A stretch of DNA of 64,000 bases from Symbiodinium natans (GCA_905221605.1 CAJNDS010000735.1:566001-630000); one strand, 5' to 3'; counted from the first letter of the stretch, positions 52,464 to 62,177 are shown. Notes: a model not told the origin generated them from the sequence alone. Made by a program: numbers and translations.

Positions 52464-52564
52464 GTTTTGGAGTACTATGCTTTAACACTTTGTTTTTGGT
52501 CCTGGGTGCCTGTTATAGCTGCTTTTACCTGAAAAGTACATACTTTTTTCCGGTCTACTCCAAA
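52464..52564 (+). mobile_element. Family D introner-like element, copy 6
   Basis: TTTTGGAGTACTATGCTTTA and CTTTTTTCCGGTCTACTCCAAAG. The acceptor-like CCAG of other copies is CCG here, so this copy may not splice there. Confidence 0.75.
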
Positions 52565-52606
52565 GTAGGGTGGTAGCCCAGTAGTTTCCGGTCTACCAAA
52601 GTAGGG

Positions 52607-52717
52607 TGGTAGCCCAGAAGTACCTTTCACCCATTTTTTGGGTTCTGGGTTCCCTTATTAGAAAGTAACCAACCAAAAAGGGGCACCCTTATTATGATAT
52701 GGTTACTGGGCTACCAA
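52607..52717 (+). mobile_element. Family E introner-like element, copy 3
   Basis: TGGTAGCCCAGAAGTACC and GGTTACTGGGCTACCAA arms. The left end is preceded by a duplicate of TTTCCGGTCTACCAAAGTAGGG, which is the family D right end. Confidence 0.75.
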
Positions 52718-52756
52718 TCCAAAGTAGAGCTGTTCGGGTTTGGGGTTGGAGGTCAC

Positions 52757-52895
52757 GTTTGAGCCAAATGACGGAAGGCATCAGCTTGTTTGAAACGCAT
52801 CAGGAGCCGGGTTGTCAATGATGACGTTTGAGCCCCAATGACGGAAGGCATCAGCTTGTTTGAAACGCATCAGCAGCCGGGTTGTCAATGATGAC
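52757..52895. repeat. Tandem duplication, unit about 72 bp
   Basis: ACGTTTGAGCC(A/C)(C)AATGACGG and then AAGGCATCAGCTTGTTTGAA, to GGGTTGTCAATGATGAC, twice with three to four differences. Confidence 0.9.
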
Positions 52896-53060
52896 TTACC
52901 GAGAGCCCGTCGCCTTAGCGGCAAGGGCGACCGCCGAGAAAACGGTTCGACAGAGAAGCCGAGGAGATTTGGCGGAATTGGGAAGACAAGATGCGGGTCG
53001 CAGTTCCCAAGAAACAAATCCGTGTGAGCCACTGCTGTGTTCCCATGAGTTTGCCCTGTA
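52885..53060 (+). CDS. Long candidate exon, charged
   Basis: Starts in the end of the 72-bp duplication. MTYREPVALAARATAEKTVR, QRSRGDLAELGRQDAGRSSQ and ETNPCEPLLCSHEFALYL. Could be a first exon from the ATG near 52888. No family recognised. Confidence 0.5.
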
Positions 53061-53379
53061 CCTCCCTAACCCTGAACCCAAATCCCTAAACACTTTAGGG
53101 CCGTTCGGAAAAAAACCTCTTTTTTAAACTTTGAATACCCTTTATACCCGTAAACCCTTGACCCTGAACTCTAAACCCTAAACCGGCTATACAGGATGTT
53201 GGACGTTGGGGGTCTAAAGGCTTCGGGCTTGAGAGCCCATTAGGTTTGGGGTTTAGGGTTAAAGGTTTAGGGTTCAGGGTTTAGGGTATAGGGTTTAGGG
53301 TTTTGGTGTAGCGCTAGGATACCAAGTATGGGCAACCCCAAACCCCAAACCCCAAACCCTAAACCCTGAACCCCCTTAA

Positions 53380-53495
53380 AGGTGGAGGAGTGGCACTCGC
53401 ACAACTTCCACCTAGCTCCTCGGCTGCGGTACGGCGGTACCGTTCGGCGGTATGGTACTGTGGTCGGGATTGTTTTTTGTTATCGGGTTTGAGGG
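53380..53495 (+). CDS. Candidate exon, product unknown
   Basis: KVEEWHSHNFHLAPRLRYGG then TVRRYGTVVGIVFCYRV. CCCTAAA-type units upstream. Natural, with beta-like end. Confidence 0.45.
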
Positions 53496-53655
53496 CTAAG
53501 GGTCCCCTAATCCCTGAACCCTGAACCCCAAACCCCAAATCCTAAACCCCAAACCCTTGGGTCTTCGAGTTTTTAGGGCTTGAGGGTTTCAGGCTTCAGG
53601 GGTGTAGAAGGGTTTCCAGACACTCATACCCAAAGGCTCAGGCGAAGTCTTCGGG

Positions 53656-53733
53656 TTGAGGGTTTAGGGTTTAGGGCTTAGGGTTTAGGGTTTAGGGTTT
53701 AGGGCTTAGGGCTTAGGGCTTAGGGCTTAGGGT
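53656..53733 (+). repeat. TTTAGGG and GCTTAGGG tract
   Basis: Six TTTAGGG, then five CTTAGGG units. Confidence 0.95.
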
Positions 53734-54015
53734 AGGCCCAAGCCGCAAATGGCTTGAGGGTACCAGCTTTCTTCGACGGTTGTTTCAATATTGTTGGTGG
53801 TGGGGCGGGGGGGTGTTGTATAAGATAATAGACAACACATGTATACCTGTGAAAGGCTGTAGAAACGTTTTTAACCAAATTTTCAACAGAACTGCAACCC
53901 CTTATAAATAGCAAAGCTCCTAGTTCTAGGCTTTTGTGGGCCAAATCTTTGCTAGGAACCCGCAAAACCTGCAGGCCCTAACTTTGGAAACCCCCCCCTT
54001 CTAGGCTGGAACCAT

Positions 54016-54160
54016 TGGTCGCTAGTATGGTCCCACACCCCTTGTTGAAAGGGTTTTGAAAGGATCCGAAGTATGGCCCCTTATGACGTATAGCGCACGC
54101 AAGGATTATAGACCAGGGGACCCAAAGTAAGGGCCTATACTTCGGATCCCCCCTTGTAAC
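54016..54160. mobile_element. Family H inverted-repeat element, copy 2
   Basis: GGATCCGAAGTATGGCCCC pairs with GGGCCTATACTTCGGATCC; outer ACACCCCTTG and CCCCTTGTAA. Confidence 0.7.
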
Positions 54161-54339
54161 TTACAAGTCCTTGAGCCAGCAAGACAAGCCCTGGCTTCCT
54201 TTCAAAAGCTTTAGCAATAGGGGGTTCGGAATAACTTCGAATAGTCTTCTCTTATGGTCCCTTTCCAAGCATACTGTAATAACCCCCAAAACCCCTGTAA
54301 TAACCCCCAAAACCCTATTCTAATCGTGAAGGCCCCTTT

Positions 54340-54435
54340 TTTGTACTTGGATTCCTTGAGCGATGGCCGACTCAACAGGCCCCAGGAAGGCCTTGAAAAG
54401 TCTGAACTTCTACGTAGAGTCCTTCACTTCGTAGG
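54340..54435 (+). CDS. Candidate exon, helical
   Basis: YLDSLSDGRLNRPQEGLEKS then ELLRRVLHFVGR and TGA. Flanked left by family G-like sequence (TTCGAATAGTC..). Good amphipathic helix. Confidence 0.45.
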
Positions 54436-54537
54436 CAGATGACCCAGCAATTCTGAGCTCTCCCCCAACCCCCAAACCTCGAGAATTCAACCCTGAACCG
54501 TGCGCCAAGCCCTGAACTCTAGTCCCGAACCCGAAGT

Positions 54538-54632
54538 CCTAAGCCCCAAACCCTAAACCATAAACCCTAAACCCTAAACCCTAAGCCCTAAACCCTAAAC
54601 CCTAAACCCTAGACCCTAAACCCTAAACCCTC
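54538..54632 (-). repeat. CCCTAAA tract
   Basis: Thirteen units. Confidence 0.95.
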
Positions 54633-54644
54633 CCTCAACCCACT

Positions 54645-54740
54645 TGAGAGTCTTCGGTTCTCTGAGTCAATGCTCTACCTGGCCCTGCGCTTCCTTCCGC
54701 AGTTTCGAGCCAGGACCGGCTGTGTGCGCTCTGTTTTTGC
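54645..54740 (+). CDS. Candidate exon, hydrophobic helix
   Basis: LRFSESMLYLALRFLPQFRA then RTGCVRSVFAFVGL. CCCTAAA on the left, CTTAGGG on the right. Helical; a WA-like repeat without Trp is possible. Confidence 0.45.
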
Positions 54741-54906
54741 GTTTGTGGGCTTATAGGGCTTAGGGCTTGGGGTTTAGGGTTTGGGGTTTAGGGCTTAGGG
54801 TTTCGGGTTTATATCAGGTTGATAGGTCTTGAGGCTCATAGTTTTTAGGGATTGTCTAGTAGAGGGTTCATGTGTTTGGGGTTTGTAGGGCTCAGGGAAA
54901 GCTACA

Positions 54907-54993
54907 GCTACAGTTGAGCCTTTGGGCAGGTCAGAAGATTCTAGAGCTAGATGGCTTGGACATTTTCAGGGAGCAGGCGTTGAAGCTGCAATA
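54907..54993 (+). CDS. Candidate terminal exon
   Basis: AAGCTACAG acceptor. LQLSLWAGQKILELDGLDIF then REQALKLQ and TAA. SLWAGQKILEL recalls the WA repeat. Plausible C-terminus. Confidence 0.45.
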
Positions 54994-55527
54994 AGCCTGA
55001 ACTCACATGGGTGTTTGTGAAGGACACCTAATTTCAACGCTACGCGACACGCCTCGGCCGGGGCCTGCCCAGTGGCGAGGCAACCCAAACCGGAGATCGC
55101 GCGTGCGAAGGTTCTGTTAGGCTCCCGGGCTTTGAGATGCTTCGAACAATTATTCTTTTGGGGGTGCCTATGTAACACGCAGGCTGATGTATAGACCAGG
55201 CACCCCAAATCTGGGAGTGAGAAAACACGAGAAACAAGCAGGGGTAGGATTGAAGGGTGGGGAGTTGTGGCGCGGTGGGGCGGGGGTGGAGGGGACATGT
55301 CCCCTGGTTCTGATGCAACGTCCACGTTTGGCTGGAGCAGAAAGGTGTTAAACAGAGGGAGGTCAGGGGAGGGGATTAGAGGTGGGGTACCTTGCCCAGA
55401 CACCTATGGCCCAAGGCTTCGGCGGATATTAAGATTCACCGGTGACAAGTATCTGCAAAAAAAGGAAGCATAGACACCTCACCGAGCACAGCTACAAAAA
55501 AGTCCCACCTCGCATGCCCTGCCGCAG

Positions 55528-55690
55528 GCGGCGAAATCTACTGCCGCCAGAGGTGCAGAACGACTGGTCGATCTCTTCGTCGGCCCCCTGAGATGGCTTG
55601 AGTTGCGGTTTCGGCAGCTGCTTGTTGAGCATGCGCCTTACACTCTGAAGCCCTCAAGCCTGTTGACTCATAGGTCCTCGCCAATGTATG
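55528..55690 (+). CDS. Long candidate exon
   Basis: TGCCCTGCCGCAG acceptor. AAKSTAARGAERLVDLFVGP, LRWLELRFRQLLVEHAPYTL and KPSSLLTHRSSP. It runs to a family G-like element at 55693. Clearly protein-like and helical; family unknown. Confidence 0.5.
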
Positions 55691-55692
55691 GT

Positions 55693-55810
55693 CACTTCTC
55701 TACAATCTGGTCCCTGTTGGGGTCCTTGTTAAACGGCGGTCCTTATTCTCTTAAACCCTAAACCCTAAACCCTAAACCCTAAACCCTAAACAATTAGAGA
55801 ACTGGATATA
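55693..55810. mobile_element. Family G-like element with CCCTAAA insertion
   Basis: CTGGTCCCTGTTGGGGTCC and GGCGGTCCTTATTCTCTTA match family G. Five CCCTAAA units (55752-55790) precede CAATTAGAGAACTGG, which pairs with nearby CTCTACAATCTGG imperfectly. Confidence 0.5.
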
Positions 55811-55832
55811 TATTGGGCCACGACTAAAGAAC

Positions 55833-55911
55833 GATCCGGAAAGGCATGGCCAACTTGCCATTCACGAACAGCATGGCAAGACTTGGAGTTGAACATCTGT
55901 GTGGGATGATT
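55833..55911 (+). CDS. Candidate exon
   Basis: GGAAAG/GC border. MANLPFTNSMARLGVEHLCG then MIR, before a TTTTAGGG array. Confidence 0.4.
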
Positions 55912-56285
55912 CGGGTTTTAGGGTTTTAGGGTTTTAGGGGTTTTTTAGGGGTTTTTAGGGGTTTTTAGGGGTTTTTAGGGGTTTTTAGGGGTTTTTAGGG
56001 GTTTTTAGGGGTTTTTAGGGGTTTTTAGGGGTTTTTAGGGGTTTTTAGGGTTTTGGGGTTTTTGGGGTTTAGGGTTTTGGGGTTTTAGGGTTTTTAGGGT
56101 TTTTGGGTTTTAGGGGTTTTTAGGGTTTTTTAGGGTTTTTTAGGGGTTTTTGGGTTTTTTAGGGGTTTTTAGGGTTTTAGGGTTTTTGGGTTTTAGGGTT
56201 TTTGGGTTTTTGGGTTTTTGGGTTTTGGGGTTTTAGGGTTTTAGGGTTTTAGGGTTTTAGGGTTAGGGCTTAGGGTTTAGGGCTT
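55912..56285 (+). repeat. TTTTTAGGGG decamer array and T-rich variants
   Basis: About eleven copies of a 10-bp variant (TTTTTAGGGG), then mixed TTTTAGGG, TTTTTGGG and TTTAGGG. The longest T-expanded array of the window. Confidence 0.97.
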
Positions 56286-56307
56286 AGTTCTTAGGGCCTA
56301 GGGCTTC

Positions 56308-56463
56308 GGGGCACAACTTGGCATTGGAAGCTGTATTCAGGCAAGGTGGGTACCCGGACACCAAAGCCGAAACTCCTGCACAAGGCATGGACTTGAAGCT
56401 AACTTCCTTCCCGTTTCACGCCACCCCAACCTCTCCAGAATCTCTGCACCCTAAGCTTCCCTA
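56308..56463 (+). CDS. Long candidate exon
   Basis: GHNLALEAVFRQGGYPDTKA, ETPAQGMDLKLTSFPFHATP and TSPESLHPKLP to a TAA in a CCCCAAA tract. 50 codons, natural. Confidence 0.45.
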
Positions 56464-56604
56464 AACCCCAAACCCCATACCCCAAACCCTAAACCCTAAA
56501 CCCTAAACCCGAATACATGAACTAGTGGGTGTACGGGTGTAGACTTGCTTACCATTCCATTTTCTTCTCAAAACGTCTACGCTGCTCTAAGGTGAACCTC
56601 CAAG

Positions 56605-56678
56605 GCCCTGAACCCGAAACCCGAAACCCAAACCTTAAACCCTAAACCCTAAACCCTAAACCCTAAACCCTAAACCCT
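56605..56678 (-). repeat. CCCTAAA tract
   Basis: Ten units, first CCCGAAA. Confidence 0.95.
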
Positions 56679-56715
56679 GTGAAGCCTTAGAAGCCTGAAG
56701 GTCGGACTTGCACAA

Positions 56716-56768
56716 GGATGTTCAGCTGGTCCTGACCCATCTTGGCCTGGCTGCGGGCCCCAGGAACT
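56716..56768 (+). CDS. Short candidate exon
   Basis: TTGCACAAG/GAT border. DVQLVLTHLGLAAGPRN and TAG; another frame (GCSAGPDPSWPGCGPQ) is open. Confidence 0.3.
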
Positions 56769-57179
56769 AGCGTATGGGGCTTAGGGTTTAGGGTTTAGGC
56801 TTTAGGCTTTAGGCTTTAGGCTTTAGGGCTTAGGAACCGCCGGCAGGTTTGAAGGTTGACGGGGTTGTGCTTCGAGATAATTTTGAATTACCCTTCTTCC
56901 CGTTTAAAGGAAGCTGCTCATAAACAGTTTTCAAAGGGCTCCAATCTGCTGCCAGCACTCTTGATAGACTCCACCTAGAGTAACCTTCATACCTCAAGAC
57001 AAGGGGAAATATACCAAACAGTAGAGCACATATCCCTGCCTGAGAGGCTACACAAGGCATACCCTGGGGCCACGTCGACACCTTACACAGTCGCGGAATC
57101 CTGCATGGGGAATATTTAGGGTCCCTTGCACGGGCCCATACTAATGGCATAAAGAGCCCGCCGCCGTTGAAACCGTTTT

Positions 57180-57600
57180 TTTGCTGAAAGTTAGCGTTTT
57201 CGCCTAGGTGAAATGCTTATTTTGGCAGGTTTAACAAATGCGTGATTTTGTGTGTCTTTTTGCGAAACCTTGGTTTTTTGCAACATGTTCAGGTCGTTTT
57301 GTTGTTGGGGCCTTCAGCGCTGTACCCTATGTTATTGAAAGTTCGCGTTTCGCCTAGGTGAAATGCTTCTTGTGGCAGAAAACAAGGGTGATTGTGTATG
57401 TTTTTTTGTTGCGAAACGTTAGGGTTTTGCAAAATGTTCAGGTCGTTTTGCTGTTGAGGCCTCGCTGAAGGCCCCAACAACAAAACGACCTGAACATGTT
57501 GCAAAAACCCAAGGTTTCGCAAACAACAAACATACACAATCACCCTTGTTTTCTTCTGCCAAAAGAAGCATCTCACCTCGGCGAAACTAGCGTTCAAGAA
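57180..57600. repeat. Triplicated unit: two direct copies and one inverted
   Basis: Unit of about 130-150 bp: GAAAGTTAGCGTTTTCGCCTAGGTGAAATGC.. to TTGCAACATGTTCAGGTCG. Direct copies at about 57187-57310 and 57338-57470; inverted copy 57470-57600 pairs with the second over about 130 bp. Confidence 0.85.
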
Positions 57601-57686
57601 ACACAGGGATAAACTATGGAAGACCACCCCGAAAGTGTTCGAAAGGCCGATGCGTCGGAGTGGGCGCAGTAAGAATGACGTAACAA

Positions 57687-57704
57687 CCCCCCCCCCCCCC
57701 CCCC
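57687..57704. repeat. C homopolymer
   Basis: About 18 C. Confidence 0.95.
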
Positions 57705-57770
57705 AGAAAACTAGCAGAAACCAGGTACGGTTACACCGCCGCATGCATAAAGAAGGACATGCATGGACCA

Positions 57771-57835
57771 CCCTAAACCCTAAACCCTAAACCCTAAACC
57801 CTAAACCCTAAACCCTAAACCCTAAACCCTAAACC
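57771..57835 (-). repeat. CCCTAAA tract
   Basis: Nine units. Confidence 0.97.
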
Positions 57836-57845
57836 ATCTCAGCGG

Positions 57846-57921
57846 CTCAGGGTTCACAGATGCGCTCGGAGATCTTCCTTGAGGGCGGTCTGCCCAGTCC
57901 CTACTTGACAGGTTCATGCAG
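57846..57921 (+). CDS. Candidate exon between CCCTAAA and TTTAGGG
   Basis: AQGSQMRSEIFLEGGLPSPY then LTGSCS. CCCTAAACCATCTCAG is the likely acceptor. Confidence 0.4.
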
Positions 57922-58030
57922 CTTAGGGTTCAGGGTTTAGGGTTCAGGGTTCAGGGTTTAGGGTTTAGGGTTTAGGGTTTAGGGTTTAGGGTTGAGGGTT
58001 GAGGGTTGAGGGTTGAGGGTTTAGGGTAAG
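57922..58030 (+). repeat. TTTAGGG tract with TTGAGGG block
   Basis: TTCAGGG, TTTAGGG and then four TTGAGGG units. Confidence 0.97.
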
Positions 58031-58291
58031 GTTCAGGGCTTGGGTAGCATTTTTACAGGGGTTGCATGCTTTTGCTCGATTTCCTCAGCTTGCTATAGCC
58101 TGACTTGTAGCACTTGTGCCCTTGAAAACTACCCACGAACCTTCCTGCAGTGTGAGAGCCGCCATCGGACCAGTTCTCTAGATTCTGGCAGGGGTTTAGG
58201 GTTTAGGGTTTAAGGTTTAGGGTTTAGGGTTTAGGGTTTTCGGGGTACCGGTATCCCAAGCCAAGGGGCCTAGGAGCTCATAGGAAACTCA

Positions 58292-58440
58292 GGGAATCAC
58301 ATGGCAGTGGCAGATGCATGTTCATCTTCACAAACAGCTCAGCGATGTCTCCTCAGCAACCAGGTCCGTGGACACGATGCTGCCGCCCAGGACAAGAGCA
58401 CCTGAAATAAAGCCGACCGCCCTGCCTGCGTGCTCAGCTT
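58292..58440 (+). CDS. Long candidate exon before family A
   Basis: ITWQWQMHVHLHKQLSDVSS, ATRSVDTMLPPRTRAPEIKP and TALPACSACGY up to the family A element. 50 codons; unrecognised. Confidence 0.45.
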
Positions 58441-58446
58441 GTGGCT

Positions 58447-58557
58447 ACTTGAAGGTTCATGGGTACTCATAAGTGGGCTTATCAGTACCCTCAATAAGGT
58501 TATGACCATCGTCACCCTACTTAAAGCCCTACTTATATGTCCCCATGAACCTGCAAG
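58447..58557. mobile_element. Family A element, copy 5
   Basis: ACTTGAAGGTTCATGGGTAC and TCCCCATGAACCTGCAAG arms; CTTATAAG-type inner pairs. Confidence 0.75.
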
Positions 58558-58603
58558 GCCCCGAAACTTGCAGTGATGGAGTGCACCCCCCCCGCGCAGG
58601 TAG

Positions 58604-58693
58604 CAGCCCTGGACGACACTTCGTGGCCTGGGGCTCGCATTGACAATGGCAGAAGGGTTGACGTAGATAGGCTTGTCTCGTATAGCGATAACT
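58604..58693 (+). CDS. Candidate exon after a C-rich acceptor
   Basis: ACCCCCCCCGCGCAG acceptor. VAALDDTSWPGARIDNGRRV then DVDRLVSYSDN and TAG. Confidence 0.45.
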
Positions 58694-58737
58694 AGCGGGT
58701 TTACGTGGGAGTCGTACCTTGGTAAAGCTCTAAGGGT

Positions 58738-58868
58738 AGTTTCATGGTCCCTGAAGATGATCCCTTACCCACTTTCAAGGGTTCTGGAGTATGGGCCCTT
58801 GGGTTGTATATGGGGGATATAAGGCAGGTGTACCCTTAAAAGGGCCCATACTAAGGGACCATGTAAGT
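58738..58868. mobile_element. Family H inverted-repeat element, copy 3
   Basis: AGTTTCATGGTCCCTGAAG and AGGGACCATGTAAGTAC ends; GGAGTATGGGCCCTTGGG and AAAGGGCCCATACTAAGG pair. Confidence 0.75.
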
Positions 58869-58948
58869 ACCCCAAGATGATCAAGGGCCCAGGCTAGAGT
58901 TTTCATAAGAGAGTTTCGGGGTGAAGTTTCGGTGGGGCTTTTAAGTGC

Positions 58949-59008
58949 AGACTGAGGGAGTTGATATGGCTGCCCTGCAACCAAGAAGCAGCCCTGAATT
59001 CTACATTT
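58949..59008 (+). CDS. Short candidate exon
   Basis: TTTTAAGTGCAG acceptor. TEGVDMAALQPRSSPEFYIL before a TTTAGGG tract. Confidence 0.4.
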
Positions 59009-59033
59009 TAGGGTTTAGGGTTTAGGGTTTCCT

Positions 59034-59162
59034 CGACCCCTGTTGGAGGGTGCAGACCTGCACGTATTTGCCGAGTACGTATCATTGTACCTGTTCAGTG
59101 CCAACACAATTGTGAACCATCTTCTTCTGTTCCCCTTTTTCGCCTCAGAAAACGAAGCCAGG
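59034..59162 (+). CDS. Candidate exon, possible membrane helix
   Basis: LLEGADLHVFAEYVSLYLFS then ANTIVNHLLLFPFFASENEA and R, ending before a CCCTAAA tract. The middle is hydrophobic (YVSLYLFSANTIVNHLLLFPFF), compatible with a membrane segment. Very convincing sequence; family unknown. Confidence 0.5.
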
Positions 59163-59164
59163 AA

Positions 59165-59218
59165 ACCCCTAAACCCTAAACCCGTAAACCCAGAACCCTA
59201 AACCCTATACCCTAACCC
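59165..59218 (-). repeat. CCCTAAA tract
   Basis: Seven units, variable. Confidence 0.9.
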
Positions 59219-59221
59219 CCA

Positions 59222-59318
59222 AACTGCCGGGCTACAAGGATTTGGTCAAGCTGGACCACTGGGTGGTGGTGGCCAGCACATGCAGGACCGCGCCACATGA
59301 CTTTTCTACTCGGATCTT
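59222..59318 (+). CDS. Candidate exon, product unknown
   Basis: LPGYKDLVKLDHWVVVASTC then RTAPHDFSTRILN and TAA. Preceded by CCCTAACCCCCAAA. Confidence 0.45.
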
Positions 59319-59525
59319 GAATTAATACCTCTGGGCGCTGTTGTTTCTATCCATAGAGAATTAGCTAGAAGAACCAGCTTTCGGTGTGGGTCAATCTTAG
59401 AGACTGGGCAGGTAACTTTCAGCCTTTTTGGTTCTCTAGAATCTAAACCCTAAACGCTAAAGGTAAACCTTTTTGGGGGCTGGGGTATTGAGCCCCGAGG
59501 TTAAGGTTTAGGGTAAAACGTTTAA

Positions 59526-59575
59526 GGCTTCGATGGAGTGGTGTACCTGCCTCGCCATGTAACCATCTACGAACC
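59526..59575 (+). CDS. Short candidate exon
   Basis: GFDGVVYLPRHVTIYEP, then CCCTAAA. Beta-like; too short to place. Confidence 0.3.
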
Positions 59576-59645
59576 CTAAACCCTAAACCCTAAACCCTAA
59601 ACCCTAAACCCTAAACCCTAAACCCTAAACCCTAAACCCTAAACA
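59573..59645 (-). repeat. CCCTAAA tract
   Basis: Ten units. Confidence 0.97.
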
Positions 59646-59685
59646 TGACACTACGTGCGGATACAACAGGGCGAGCTGTGAGAGG

Positions 59686-59788
59686 TGGATGTTCCCCCTT
59701 GTCTAACATTCCTTAATAGCGATTATAATTGGGCGGGGGGTACGGTAATCCCAAGTAGGAACTGTTAGTATAAGGGGGAACATCCCAA
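59686..59788 (+). mobile_element. Family B element, copy 4
   Basis: GGATGTTCCCCCTTGTCTAA and GTATAAGGGGGAACATCCC ends; inner TTCCTTAATAGCG and AGTAGGAACTGTT. Confidence 0.75.
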
Positions 59789-60150
59789 CCTAGAACCCAC
59801 ATTCTTAGACCCCTTAACACTCGGGGGGTGAGGCAGAATTGCACTTCTTGCACCAGTCAAGGGTAAGCATTCAATAGATCCCAATGTCCTACCTGGCACC
59901 CCCTAATGATAACCCCCCGCCCCCTGCCCCCTAATATTAGATACCCCCCCCCCCCCCCCCACAAAAAAAAGAAAAACAAAACTGATAAAAAAGGGTAGGG
60001 GTATTTCATATCAGGGGGTAGGGGGACAGGGGGGGAAGGGGGGGGAGGCTTAACATTAGGGGGAGGGGATTGCTGAAGAATTTCTGACAGCCGCACCTTT
60101 GGTTCTAACCTCGTCCGTGGTCTTGATCTTTCAGCGCCGGGAAGCGGGCT
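59789..60150. other. Non-coding stretch with C-run
   Basis: C16 at 59945 followed by ACAAAAAAAAGAAAAAC; GGGGGTAGGGGGACAGGGGG at 60013-60050 faces CCCCCGCCCCCTGCCCCC at 59925, an imperfect inverted repeat. Confidence 0.5.
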
Positions 60151-60151
60151 T

Positions 60152-60264
60152 ACTTGGAGGTTTATGGGTCCCTTATAAGTAAGGGTATAAGTACCCCAAA
60201 TAGGGCTATAAGTATCGTTACCATAATTAGAACCCTACTTAGAACTACCCATGAAACCCCAAGT
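60152..60264. mobile_element. Family A element, copy 6
   Basis: ACTTGGAGGTTTATGGGTCC and ACTACCCATGAAACCCCAAG arms. Confidence 0.75.
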
Positions 60265-60388
60265 AGGGTTTAGAGTCTGGAGACTTAGGGGTGCAGGGCG
60301 GGAGGTTTCGGAGACTTGGTGCGTTTGGGGAGAAAGGGCCTCCAATTCTTCATGTTCTTTCAACGCCATGCAAATTTTTCCTAGCCTG

Positions 60389-60545
60389 AAGTCATGAAGC
60401 CACAAGACTTTTCAAGTCTCAAGACCACCAAGTCCTTTTACGTGAGCCACACACGCCTTCAAAATCCCCTTGAGCTTAGCGGAACTGCGAGGATCGCCGC
60501 CAGCCGAGAAGACGAGGGACCCGATGACCTGATCTTGGAGGAGGT
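60389..60545 (+). CDS. Long candidate exon, charged
   Basis: GCCTGAAG border; MKPQDFSSLKTTKSFYVSHT, RLQNPLELSGTARIAASRED and EGPDDLILEE. Frame continues to 60642 through AT-richer sequence that looks intronic. No family recognised. Confidence 0.5.
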
Positions 60546-60777
60546 CTTGCTTACTACTATTTGCTTAAGAACCCTAGAAGATCAAAAAAATAATAACCCC
60601 TATATTGCCCTTACTAAGGAAGAATATGTTTCGGGGTTCTAAAGCAATTAGTAGCTTCCGGTTTGGGGTTTCTCTTGGAGCAGGATATATTCCACGGATT
60701 CTTCTTCCTTGGGTTAGTAGCAGCTTTTGCCTGGGCTTTCGATCCTGAGTCGTTCTTGATGTCTCGCAGCTTCTAGG

Positions 60778-60845
60778 ATGATCTGGGCATCTTTACCCCG
60801 TCCTTTGCCGCTGGAGCTGCGTTTCCTGAACCCTATTGGACGAAC
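60778..60845 (+). CDS. Candidate exon, product unknown
   Basis: GCAGCTTCTAG acceptor. DDLGIFTPSFAAGAAFPEPY then WTNI, ending at CCCTAAA. Confidence 0.45.
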
Positions 60846-60937
60846 ATCCCTAAACCCTAAACCCTAATCCCTTAACCCTAAACCCTTAACCCTTAAAGCC
60901 CTTAACCCTTAAAGCCCTAAACGGACTCCCTCGCAGG

Positions 60938-61000
60938 GAGACCAGCTCCGAACAGTCGACCACGCCATCGCCAGGACAGACAGACAGGGGATTCGAAAGG
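60938..61000 (+). CDS. Short candidate exon
   Basis: CTCCCTCGCAG acceptor. GDQLRTVDHAIARTDRQGIR, then AAGGGTTTAGGG. Confidence 0.45.
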
Positions 61001-61019
61001 GTTTAGGGCTTAGGCTGCC

Positions 61020-61440
61020 ATTTGCTTAAGAACTTCCCCCCCCCCCCCCCCAAGAAAAAATGCAAGATCATAATCCCTATATATCCCTTGTAAACAGTAG
61101 TAGGGTTTAGGTTTGCTTCAAAACACCCCCCCCCCCCCCCCCAACAAAAAATATTAATAATAATAAAAACACATTTTGAAAATAGAAATGTGAACATCCC
61201 TATATTCCCTTATAGGAGTAGGGTTTTCGAGGTTTGAGAACTACCCTGGTTCTCAGCAGGGAATGAGGGAATTGGGGCCCTATATATATACACATATATA
61301 TATATATACACATATTTTTTCTGTTTGTTTATGTATATGTATGTTTATTTATTTTTCTATTTGTATTTATATTTATATTTATATTTACATTTATATATAA
61401 ATAAATGTATGCACACCCTTTACTCTGAACTTTGAACCCT
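61020..61440. other. C-runs and AT-rich stretch
   Basis: Two C15-17 runs (61037, 61126), each followed by A-rich sequence and then CCCTATAT..CCCTT..GTAGGG. TATA/CATATA microsatellite and TTTATATT units at 61280-61400. Confidence 0.6.
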
Positions 61441-61442
61441 AC

Positions 61443-61505
61443 GCAGCCTTTGGATGTTTCTCGGCTTCTGGGGCTGACCCAGCCGTGGGCTGATGGTGCC
61501 TTAGG
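61443..61505 (+). CDS. Short candidate exon
   Basis: QPLDVSRLLGLTQPWADGAL before a TTTAGGG tract. Confidence 0.4.
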
Positions 61506-61615
61506 GTGTAGGATTTAGGGTTTAGGGTTTGGGGTTTAGGGATTTCAGGATTCAGGGTTTAGGGTGTAGGGTTTAGGGATTTCAGGGTTTAGGGTTTAGG
61601 GATTTCAGGGTTCAT
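61500..61615 (+). repeat. TTTAGGG tract with GATTTCAGGG units
   Basis: TTTAGGG interleaved with three GGGATTTCAGG insertions. Confidence 0.9.
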
Positions 61616-61747
61616 GACTTCCTGAGCTTTGCTTGGTTTGTTTGGTTGAGAAAATCGACCATCGAGTTGAGGGTGTTTAGAGGCTTCAGTGATGTTTAGC
61701 AGCTCCAGGGGCTCAACCCTAAACCCTCAACTTACAGGGTCCTTAAG

Positions 61748-61848
61748 GGTTTAGGGTTCAGGGTTTAGGGTTAAGGGTTTAGGGTTTAGGGTTTAGGGTT
61801 TGGGGTTTGGGGTTTCGGGTTTCGGGTTTAGGGTTTAGGGTTTAGGGA
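61748..61848 (+). repeat. TTTAGGG tract
   Basis: Fourteen units, some TTTGGGG/TTTCGGG. Confidence 0.95.
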
Positions 61849-62077
61849 GGCAGCCAAGGGAAGCTTACGGAGCCTTAGGGAGCATTGGGGACTAATCCCT
61901 TCCCCCTAACCCCCCCCCCCCCCCCAATAGAAACTCGAAATGTGTTGTTTTTTGGGGGGATGGGGGGGGTTTTATCAAAATGTCATGTCTTGGGTCCAAA
62001 GGGTTTGGGGTGTAGGCTTCAGGCTTTGGAGGGTTTAAGCAATGACTTAACCCTGAGAGCGTAGGGCTTTGCAGCCA

Positions 62078-62090
62078 ACACACACACACA

Positions 62091-62174
<84 letters not shown>

Positions 62175-62177
62175 CCG

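Noticed and set aside
52757-52780. TTTGAGCCAAATGACGGA, resembling the reverse complement of the dinoflagellate spliced leader
   Set aside because: Only about 11 contiguous bases agree and the rest needs several deletions; the second tandem copy departs further. Not enough to claim a spliced-leader relic.
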